A stretch of DNA of 64,000 bases. It comes from a virus. This document shows positions 57,716-64,000 of this stretch, one piece after another. Under the pieces are notes generated by a model, which had not been told where the DNA came from, ran no database searches, and worked only from the letters and a program-made list of their open reading frames with translations. The position numbers and the translations under genes are program-made. How positions within the stretch are numbered: position 1 is the stretch's first letter; each line of letters begins with the position of its first letter. The stretch spans positions 26,160-90,159 of IMG/VR virus record IMGVR_UViG_3300023184_008808, one strand, 5' to 3'.

Positions 57716-58630
57716 TTATTGTTCATTAAGCCATGATCCATCATTCAGATATGGCGTCATGCAAATCTTTTCCATAATATTTAAAAAGTCAGATATTTCA
57801 TCTAATTTTTCATTTTTAAATTTAGCAAGCATAAGATAGTGCTCTGTTTTTTCTTTAAAAATTGGAGTACCAAAATGTTGATTTATACAATCGATCAATT
57901 TATCTTTATAAGAAGCATCTATTGATTTATCTTTTACAAGTTCATTTATAAATTCACATGCCTTTTGTTTAGCGTCAGTCCACTCAATGTGTTTATTAGA
58001 TAAATTGTCAATAATATTGAATTTCTTTTGCATAAGTAACGCCATAATTGCTCGGCTTATTAAAAAGCTGATTTGTTCTTGACTCAAGTCTTTTTTGATA
58101 TTTGGAAAGTTTGCTATAATATTTTCAACCTCACCGCCATAAGTTGGATCATCAATAATGGGTTTCATATTCCATATGTGCCGTAGAAAATCAGGAATGT
58201 CACCTTTTAATTTTTCTTCATTTGAATCTTCATGAAAAGTTATTCCTTCATCAATCCATCGAATTTTATTTTTTTCGACGATATAAGGAGAAATGACGGA
58301 AGAAGTTTTGCCGTTTTTGTCAATTCGAAATGTCAATAAACATTCTAGCTTATCTGATTTTGTGCTTGCTTGATCTAAGTTTTCACTATCTTTGAGTGTG
58401 GAAACTTTTGCATCATAGCTTAGCACAAGACTTTCGGATTCAAACCCTATACGACACATCACGCAAGCCTGCATCATTTGATCTCGGTCTAAAGATGGAG
58501 CGATGGCGATAGCCATGGGTCCATCTTTGCCCTCCACAGTTATGTGTGGATGCATTTCTTTTTTACTTTCAAAAAATCTATTTTTCAATTCTTTGGCAAC
58601 TATAACAGCATTTTTCATTTCATCGTTCAT
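57716..58630 (-). CDS. Hypothetical protein, 304 aa
   Basis: Helical, soluble, no motif recognised. Contains IAIAPSLDRDQMMQACVMC (about 51-69). Strong AAGGAG-type site upstream of 58630. Between ACP and UvdE genes. Confidence 0.55.
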   Translation of the reverse strand: MNDEMKNAVIVAKELKNRFFESKKEMHPHITVEGKDGPMAIAIAPSLDRDQMMQACVMCRIGFESESLVLSYDAKVSTLKDSENLDQASTKSDKLECLLTFRIDKNGKTSSVISPYIVEKNKIRWIDEGITFHEDSNEEKLKGDIPDFLRHIWNMKPIIDDPTYGGEVENIIANFPNIKKDLSQEQISFLISRAIMALLMQKKFNIIDNLSNKHIEWTDAKQKACEFINELVKDKSIDASYKDKLIDCINQHFGTPIFKEKTEHYLMLAKFKNEKLDEISDFLNIMEKICMTPYLNDGSWLNEQ

Positions 58631-58681
58631 TTGTTTCTCCTTTAAGAATCACACTATACCCTTTTTTTTCAATGATGTAAA

Positions 58682-59584
58682 TCAATTCTGAGCCAACTCG
58701 CTTAATAGTTTGTTCACAGCTAATTCTTTTGCTTTTGCTTCAACTTCAACAGTCATTTTTTTATTTTTCCAGCAACTAGGAAAATCTTTAAAATTTATGT
58801 AATCGTGATGATTGGCTTCTTTTTCCCATCCATAACCATTGATAGGGCTACTTATGTGAAAAAGAGGTTCTCTGTTCCAAGTTTTAATTGCTAGTTCTGT
58901 TGCTTCTTCAATAAGAATATCGTCGGATAAAACACGATGATGATGAACATCATATACTAAAGGTATTCCTAAGGTATCGCAAATAGGCAACAAATCGCTA
59001 GGAGTATAAACTGTGTCATCGTTTTCTACTGTTAGTTTTTTTCTGGCCTCAATGCTTAGTTTATAAAAATTGTTTCCAAAATCGTTTAAAGCTTTTTTCT
59101 TATCTCCGTAAGCACCACCGCCGTGAATGTTGATTACATCTGCATTCACCCAAGCAGCAACTTCGGTCTGGTATTCTATTTCGGCAATACTATTCTGCAC
59201 TACAGTTGGATTAGGGCTGTTTAAAACGACAAACTGGTCTGGGTGAAAACAAGTTCTAATATCATTTTCAATAGCGTATTTTCCACATGCTTGGTATGTT
59301 GATATTATGTTTTGCCAATCATTTAAATCCTTTATTTGATAACCAACATCTTTGTGTGTTTTGCAAGGTAAAATACCACTATTGATACGGAAAGATCCAA
59401 TGCTGTTATTTTTGCAAAACTTTAAAGCTTCCATAAGAGAATTTGCATTTTCTTGACAAAGACTTGAAAGCTTTTTTATAGCTTCACTTCTATCCATCTT
59501 TGAAATATGAGTAACAGTAGTGGTTTTGAATTTAATTGCTTGTTCTTTAAACATACAGCACAAGCCTAGCCTAATTTTATCCAT
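58682..59584 (-). CDS. uvsE: UV damage endonuclease (UvdE/UvsE)
   Basis: 300 aa. RLGLCCMFK opening, FRINSGILP, CFHPDQFVVLNSP (metal His/Glu region), INIHGGGAYGDKKKALNDF, TVENDD and YDVHHHR, all UvdE metal-site signatures. Normal length. Nicks DNA 5' of UV photoproducts, starting repair. Consistent with a phage of light-exposed water. Confidence 0.92.
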   Translation of the reverse strand: MDKIRLGLCCMFKEQAIKFKTTTVTHISKMDRSEAIKKLSSLCQENANSLMEALKFCKNNSIGSFRINSGILPCKTHKDVGYQIKDLNDWQNIISTYQACGKYAIENDIRTCFHPDQFVVLNSPNPTVVQNSIAEIEYQTEVAAWVNADVINIHGGGAYGDKKKALNDFGNNFYKLSIEARKKLTVENDDTVYTPSDLLPICDTLGIPLVYDVHHHRVLSDDILIEEATELAIKTWNREPLFHISSPINGYGWEKEANHHDYINFKDFPSCWKNKKMTVEVEAKAKELAVNKLLSELAQN

Positions 59585-59607
59585 GATTGCTCCGCATATA
59601 TAAAGTA

Positions 59608-59847
59608 ATGATTAGGAATACCATCATCCTTATTTTAGGACTCTTGATATTGTTGATTCTTGGTGGTGTAGCCATTTACGATTATTGGTTATTCATCAAT
59701 AATCATCCAACCATTTCAATTGTAATTCGTCAATTTTCTGACAGTCATTCCCACAAACCTCACATATTTGTTTTCATAGGCGTGGTTGTAGGAGTGACTA
59801 TCGGATTGATTGTTGGCTTTATTCTTGGTCATTTATTTTGGCAATAG
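59608..59847 (+). CDS. Two-helix membrane protein
   Basis: 79 aa from ATG 59608 (a TTG at 59587 also in frame). Two hydrophobic helices (about 4-24 and 53-75) with a short loop, small-holin-like in shape. Divergent from the UvdE gene and overlapping the sigma gene end (29 bases). Weak ribosome site, so translation is uncertain. Confidence 0.45.
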   Translation: MIRNTIILILGLLILLILGGVAIYDYWLFINNHPTISIVIRQFSDSHSHKPHIFVFIGVVVGVTIGLIVGFILGHLFWQ

Positions 59848-60823
59848 TTGCCGCAACTTTTTTACGAGCGACCTTAAGAATTTGAGTGATACGCATGCGT
59901 CCATAGGGCTTTCCTGTTCTAGGAGCAATATGCTTTTGCCCCACAGCAGTCTGCCATCCACGATAAGGATTCATTGCTGTTTCAATAAGTTCTCTTTCAA
60001 GCGAGTTGAGGTTGCTACGATCAAGAATTTGTTGTGTCGTAAGTTTTTCAACTAGAACATCATTTTCAATGTTTTCGTTGATGTTAATCCTATAAGCAGT
60101 ATAGTCATGGCAAGCTTCCGCTTCACCTTCAGACGATGATTGCATGAAAGAACTAGCTGGAGTTGCCCTTTTAAGGACTTGAGTTAAATGTAACTTATCT
60201 TCGTCACTAAGATCAATACTTTTTGCAATATCGTCAAATGAAGCACCACTAACTGATTCTTGCTTTGCTTTATTGAATTTACTCAACAAGCTTATGCTGG
60301 CATTGCTGAGATGGCTAAGAAAAGAACCTTGTTGATTAGTCACATTGCTAAGGCGATTCTTTAAAGACCAAAAAATATAGGTGCAAATATCTGCTCTTCC
60401 GTCATCATTGTAACGATAAATGCTTTCAACAATTTGAATGTAAGCTTCCTGCAAAAAATCTTCAAAGGTTAATCCAGTGGTGGTGTTGTCTTTAGTCCAC
60501 ATCCGAGCGTGACGCTTGGCTAAGGCTGAAAAACCTTCCAACATAGCCTCTTCGACAGATCGCCCACCCAGTTCAGAGTGATTTTTACGAACTGCTTGGA
60601 TGACAGGCAGATCGGCACAGAATTCGGCTTGTTGTTCTGGGTTTAGTTGTAAAAGAATAGTTTCAGGACTTTGCATAGCTGCATTACGAAGTGCCCTAAA
60701 TTTTACCGAAGGTAGTGATTTTGACCATTTTAAAAGGGCTTGGTTTGCCTTAGACAATACGCTGATAGCAAAAGTCTTTTCGGTTTCTGAAAGCTTACGA
60801 TATGGTATTTCTGCAAAGTCCAT
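59819..60823 (-). CDS. Sigma-70 family factor (fourth)
   Basis: 334 aa. Region 2: FEDFLQEAYIQIVESIYRYNDDGRADICTYIFWSLKNRL (about 123-161, in pieces), then ASISLLSKF...FDDIAKSIDLSDEDKLHLTQVLKRATP (region 3-like) and a C-terminal QQILDRSNLNSLERELIETAMNPYRG...GRMRITQILKVARKK, a region-4-like helix-turn-helix with an unusual insert. The upstream 338 bases hold an operator-like palindrome. Confidence 0.75.
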   Translation of the reverse strand: MDFAEIPYRKLSETEKTFAISVLSKANQALLKWSKSLPSVKFRALRNAAMQSPETILLQLNPEQQAEFCADLPVIQAVRKNHSELGGRSVEEAMLEGFSALAKRHARMWTKDNTTTGLTFEDFLQEAYIQIVESIYRYNDDGRADICTYIFWSLKNRLSNVTNQQGSFLSHLSNASISLLSKFNKAKQESVSGASFDDIAKSIDLSDEDKLHLTQVLKRATPASSFMQSSSEGEAEACHDYTAYRININENIENDVLVEKLTTQQILDRSNLNSLERELIETAMNPYRGWQTAVGQKHIAPRTGKPYGRMRITQILKVARKKVAATIAKINDQE

Positions 60824-60891
60824 CGATCTTACTCCTTAATGATTTTAGGTCGTTTCCCTAAAGACCCATCGATAGCATCCCGCATTCAGTC

Positions 60892-60921
60892 TGATTTTTT
60901 TGAAAAATTTTTCAAAAATCA
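60892..60921 (-). promoter_or_regulatory. Palindrome upstream of the fourth sigma gene
   Basis: TGATTTTTTTGAAAAA with complement TTTTTCAAAAATCA (one side has two extra T) around a GAAAAATTTTTC core, 70-100 bases upstream of the start at 60823. Operator or attenuator candidate. The rest of 60824-61161 is AT-rich with short repeats of TTGGATTGA/TCAATCCAA. Confidence 0.4.
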
Positions 60922-61161
60922 TTCCGTTGCACTTGTGGTCACAACTGCCAATAGTTGTTTAAACTTTCCACAAGTTGGATTGACCATACATCGTTTTATT
61001 CGATAGAACACTCGAAAAATTTAAAACATTTTTATTGAATTGACTTTACAATCAACCTAAGTTCAATCCAACAAAAGATTTAAAATTTTTTATAAATGAA
61101 TGAATTTTACTAAAGCTTATGAAAATGAGCTTTGAATCTTGTTGATTTTTTTAAAGTTGGA

Positions 61162-62079
61162 TTATTGAATGGAAAGCGTGTAATCATTAAAAGTCTGTGA
61201 CAACTGCCATTCGGGAAATTTTCCCTCATATTCTTTAAGAGGCAAGCGTTTCATGATTTCTTGCCTGCGAAAAAAAGGTTCAATTGCACAAGTTATTACA
61301 TTTTCTGAATTTAAGCGTAGCCCTGCATCTTGAAACCATTTTTTTTGGGTAACAACAGGAAAATAACATTTATAAATTGGTTCTAATTTGATTCCCATGA
61401 TTTCAAATTCTTCGGGCGTGAAAATTAAATGAACCCAAGCTTTATTTAGTTTTTGATAAAGATGTCCGCTATGGCGTCCCATCCAAGTGTGACATCGGAC
61501 AAATATTTTTGCTTTTTCTGAACATAAACTTTTAACTTGTTTTAAAGCGTAAAGCGGATCTGCAGTATGATCAAGAACATCATATAAAATGATAAAATCA
61601 TATGGACCATTAGCTTGAATTTTAGAAAAATCAGTAGTTAACAGATAAGGGCTAGGATTATCCCATACAAGCCGACCAGATTGTTTTATATCATAGCCAA
61701 CAGAAAGAATTGATGTTTTAGCGGCTTCTGCACTAACATGACCTTCACCACAACCAAAATCTAATACTTTTTTATTTTTTATATCATAATTGATATAATC
61801 GATTATATTTTGAGCTCTTTCAATTTTATCTTCTTCTGTTTCAGAGCAAATTAACAAAGGAGATACTGCCTCAGGCCATTCAGAACTTTGAAGTAAATCA
61901 ATCAAGACTTGTGTTTCGGGGCTGAATTTGCTTTTATCAATTTCCATATCAATTTTCTCTTGTGGATAAAGTGATGGTTGGGTCTTTTGTTGATTTTCGC
62001 TTAACGCTGAAGCAATGCTGTTATATTTAATTCTAGGCGGAGTAGTTTTTCTAAGACCTTGTGTGCAAGCACATGCCAT
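61162..62079 (-). CDS. SAM-dependent methyltransferase (second, paralogue of 20588)
   Basis: 305 aa. Extra N-terminus MACACTQGLRKTTPPR, then KKVLDFGCGEGHVSAEAA (motif I, about 103-120), GYDIKQSG, YDFIILYDVLDH (motif IV), and FVRCHTWMGRHSGHLYQKLNKAWVHLIF, near-identical to the equivalent segment of the 20588 protein. Adjacent to fibre genes, so possibly modifies a fibre or a surface sugar. Substrate unknown. Confidence 0.8.
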   Translation of the reverse strand: MACACTQGLRKTTPPRIKYNSIASALSENQQKTQPSLYPQEKIDMEIDKSKFSPETQVLIDLLQSSEWPEAVSPLLICSETEEDKIERAQNIIDYINYDIKNKKVLDFGCGEGHVSAEAAKTSILSVGYDIKQSGRLVWDNPSPYLLTTDFSKIQANGPYDFIILYDVLDHTADPLYALKQVKSLCSEKAKIFVRCHTWMGRHSGHLYQKLNKAWVHLIFTPEEFEIMGIKLEPIYKCYFPVVTQKKWFQDAGLRLNSENVITCAIEPFFRRQEIMKRLPLKEYEGKFPEWQLSQTFNDYTLSIQ

Positions 62080-62082
62080 AAA

Positions 62083-62907
62083 CTAATCCACCAATTCAAG
62101 AACTTTTGGTTCTTTGCCGATATAAATTTCATAAACTCTAATTGCTTTGCTTCCATACAAAGTAAACTCATCTCCATGTTTTAATGGTCTGTCTACACAT
62201 TGAATATAAACTGTGCAATCTTCTAAATTCTTTATTATGTGATCAATAGAATCTGGTAATGGTTGACTATAGATGGTTGGATAGTCAATTAGATTTACTC
62301 TAAAAGTATATTTTGGTAAAGGATAGTTTTCGGAAGACTCTGAGAGTTCTAAAAATGTAAATCTTGAAATATCACTATCATCTTGATCAGCATCAAAACC
62401 AACTCTATAAGGGCCAGCAGGCAGGCGTTCATTGAGGGTTAATGTGGTTATCAAAGTGTCATTAACACTTGCTCCATCATAAATATCAACTGTTACAATG
62501 CTATTTTTGGGGATATATTTTATTTTAAAAGTATAAGTGTTGCCTATTGTTAATCCAATTGGGCCTTCACCACCAGACGATTGACCATCAAGTTCTGGAG
62601 TTCCGCAATTAACATTCATTGAAATACGAGTTGGATGAGGTCCCCACGACCACTCAGGTTCGTAAGCTGTATTGTAGATGCAAACTCCATGATCTGCACA
62701 GTTTCCATGTACTATGCTATAAATGATTGTAGTTTCTGCCTCTGACTTATAATCAAAATTAGTGCGAATTGGATATGCCACCCCGTCTGCATTTCCATAA
62801 AAAAACATTCCATCCACTCCAAAACCAAAATTTACACCTTCTGTTGGTTTGTCTGCAGTGGGATAGTAACTTAGCCAAGTGGGTTTTGATGTAAGATAGC
62901 TTCGCAT
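62083..62907 (-). CDS. Putative fibre/adhesin domain protein
   Basis: 274 aa, four bases upstream of the methyltransferase gene. Beta-rich with SGGEGPIGLTIGNTYTFKIKY, DGASVNDTLITTLTLN (lectin- or concanavalin-like), and a C-terminal HIIKNLEDCTVYIQCVDRPLKHG. No exact family. Position next to the collagen-like fibre suggests a receptor-binding component. Confidence 0.55.
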   Translation of the reverse strand: MRSYLTSKPTWLSYYPTADKPTEGVNFGFGVDGMFFYGNADGVAYPIRTNFDYKSEAETTIIYSIVHGNCADHGVCIYNTAYEPEWSWGPHPTRISMNVNCGTPELDGQSSGGEGPIGLTIGNTYTFKIKYIPKNSIVTVDIYDGASVNDTLITTLTLNERLPAGPYRVGFDADQDDSDISRFTFLELSESSENYPLPKYTFRVNLIDYPTIYSQPLPDSIDHIIKNLEDCTVYIQCVDRPLKHGDEFTLYGSKAIRVYEIYIGKEPKVLELVD

Positions 62908-63037
62908 AATTTTCCTCTCATTCCAAATCTTAATTTATCTATGATTTTGTATTAAATATCCGTTCGAAGGTTTGGATGTAATTTTTAAACACACCTTTTG
63001 TTAAATTTTCAAATTTAAAGCGATATAAATATTCCAA

Positions 63038-64000
63038 TCAAGTACTTGAGGTTAAAATCCATCGAGATTGATTAGTGGAACTACCTATTGTTAAACCGCC
63101 AACATAAATAAATGTTGCTGATGCGTTTACGCCAATTGTTTTGTTTGCTACGCCTAAAACAAAACGATTACTTGCTGTTGAAGCACTATCTTCTTGTGTA
63201 AATGTTTGATTTTTTGTAGTGTTATTTATTACAACAATATATCTGCCGATTACTCCATTTGCCAAACCAGAAACTGAACTTGCTGTTGTGCCTGTCAAAC
63301 AGAAAAAAGCACCTGCTGAAATATTATAGTTGTCAATATTTGAAGCAGATGGAATATCAGTACCCTGAGTAAAAGTAACTGTAGCTCCAACCCCTCCCTG
63401 AGAACCTTGATTTCCCTGAAAACCTTGATTTCCCTGAAAACCTTGAGAACCCTGATTGCCTTGTGCTCCAGTTGAACCCTGTGCCCCTTGTGCTCCAGTT
63501 GAACCCTGATTGCCTTGTGCTCCAGTTGAACCCTGTGCCCCTTGTGCCCCCTGAGCAACAGCAGAACCAGAAATTCCTTGAAACCCTTGATTCCCTTGAT
63601 TCCCTTGAGCACCAGTTGAGCCTTGATTGCCTTGAGCACCAGTTAAGCCCTGATTGCCTTGGAAACCTTGAGAGCCTTGATTCCCTTGAGCACCAGTTGA
63701 GCCTTGATTGCCTTGAGCACCAGTTAAGCCCTGATTGCCTTGGAAACCTTGAGAGCCTTGGTTACCTTGAGCACCAGTTAAGCCCTGATTGCCTTGGAAA
63801 CCTTGAGAGCCTTGGTTACCTTGAGCACCAGTTGAGCCTTGGTTGCCTTGAGAGCCTTGATTGCCTTGAGCACCAGTTGAGCCTTGGTTGCCTTGAGAAC
63901 CTTGGTTGCCTTGAGCACCAGTTGAGCCTTGGTTGCCTTGAGAGCCTTGGTTGCCTTGAGCACCAGTTAAGCCTTGGTTACCTTGAGCACCAGTTGAGCC
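63038..64000 (-). CDS. Collagen-like tail fibre (partial, N-terminus off the right edge)
   Basis: Open frame continuing past 64000. About 200 residues of Gly-X-Y repeats (GAQGNQGSTGAQGNQGSQG and variants) without interruption except a short GSAVAQG segment, then a C-terminal globular domain (GVGATVTFTQG... ending WILTSST) of about 120 residues resembling phage fibre tips. Typical long tail fibre or collagen-like adhesin. The repeat lacks Met, so internal frame starts seen elsewhere are not real. Confidence 0.85.
   Translation of the reverse strand, partial: GSTGAQGNQGLTGAQGNQGSQGNQGSTGAQGNQGSQGNQGSTGAQGNQGSQGNQGSTGAQGNQGSQGFQGNQGLTGAQGNQGSQGFQGNQGLTGAQGNQGSTGAQGNQGSQGFQGNQGLTGAQGNQGSTGAQGNQGNQGFQGISGSAVAQGAQGAQGSTGAQGNQGSTGAQGAQGSTGAQGNQGSQGFQGNQGFQGNQGSQGGVGATVTFTQGTDIPSASNIDNYNISAGAFFCLTGTTASSVSGLANGVIGRYIVVINNTTKNQTFTQEDSASTASNRFVLGVANKTIGVNASATFIYVGGLTIGSSTNQSRWILTSST
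63390..64000 (-). repeat. Collagen-like Gly-X-Y repeat DNA
   Basis: Nested 9- and 18-base repeats on the minus strand encoding GAQ, GNQ, GST, GSQ and GLT triplets. High identity between units suggests slippage and length polymorphism; assembly across it should be regarded with care. Confidence 0.9.

Noticed and set aside
63295-63963. Minus-strand Lys/Ala- and Leu-rich open frames in the collagen repeat
   Set aside because: Out-of-phase shadows of the Gly-X-Y repeat; low-complexity composition from repetition only.
1-64000. CRISPR array
   Set aside because: Only coding tandem repeats and fibre repeats were seen; no regularly spaced repeat-spacer pattern.
1-64000. Insertion sequence or transposase
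   Set aside because: No transposase-like protein or terminal inverted repeats with target duplication were seen.

Overview
Most likely a 64 kb stretch of a large, AT-rich tailed-phage (probably jumbo, T4-like in style) genome whose host is a planctomycete; both the phage and the host assignment are inferences. Phage character comes from a collagen-like tail fibre, a PhoH ATPase beside virion-type proteins, a T4 Rnl1-type RNA ligase, a UvdE repair nuclease, HNH nucleases, a SNF2 helicase, a DUF5856-like protein, a tRNA gene and tight packing of small genes with ATGA/TAATG overlaps. Planctomycete character comes from a DUF1559 protein with a type IV pilin-like N-terminus, two CsrA proteins, a ClpS of unusual type and a small secreted Cys-rich protein. 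No terminase, major capsid, portal or polymerase gene is in the window, so it is only part of a genome.

Layout. 1-3.8 kb: end of a fibre-like gene, PhoH and virion-type proteins. 3.8-11 kb: amidoligase, two sigma-like factors, small membrane proteins, a calcineurin-type phosphoesterase. 11-14.6 kb: secreted protein, 2OG-oxygenase-like protein, then a gene-free 0.5 kb of structured RNA elements, tRNA-Thr and ClpS. 14.7-17 kb: two proteins with a probable capsid-targeting leader. 17-22.9 kb: sulfotransferase-like, peptidyl-tRNA hydrolase, 2OG oxygenase, HNH, BCS1-like AAA, methyltransferase, glycosyltransferase. 23-29 kb: csrA, SprT-like protease, MscL-like channel, ParB-like protein, second csrA, two putative regulators, ClpX. 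29-38 kb: phosphoesterase, gamma-glutamylcyclotransferase, glycosyltransferase, third sigma-like factor, RNA ligase, YqgE-like protein. 38-41.7 kb: DUF1559 protein, DUF1003 protein, HNH. From 41.7 kb most genes are on the minus strand: amidohydrolase-like and HAD proteins, a second group of leader-bearing proteins (43.0-48.6 kb; nucleotidyltransferase, 2H phosphoesterase, DUF5856), CAP lipoprotein, SNF2 helicase, acyl carrier protein, UvdE, fourth sigma-like factor, second methyltransferase and tail fibre genes.

How it may work together. Four sigma-like proteins and two CsrA proteins suggest layered transcriptional and post-transcriptional control; one leader (ParB-like gene, 24.6 kb) carries a hairpin with the CsrA core motif in its loop. 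ClpX plus ClpS could redirect proteolysis in the host. RNA ligase, 2H phosphoesterase, HAD phosphatase, peptidyl-tRNA hydrolase and a tRNA point to defence of the tRNA pool. The most interesting pattern is a shared N-terminal leader (aromatic/hydrophobic helix followed by a hydrophobic-x-E site) on five or six otherwise unrelated proteins, which I read as a capsid-targeting and prohead-protease signal; it would make a nucleotidyltransferase and an RNA-type phosphoesterase injected virion proteins.
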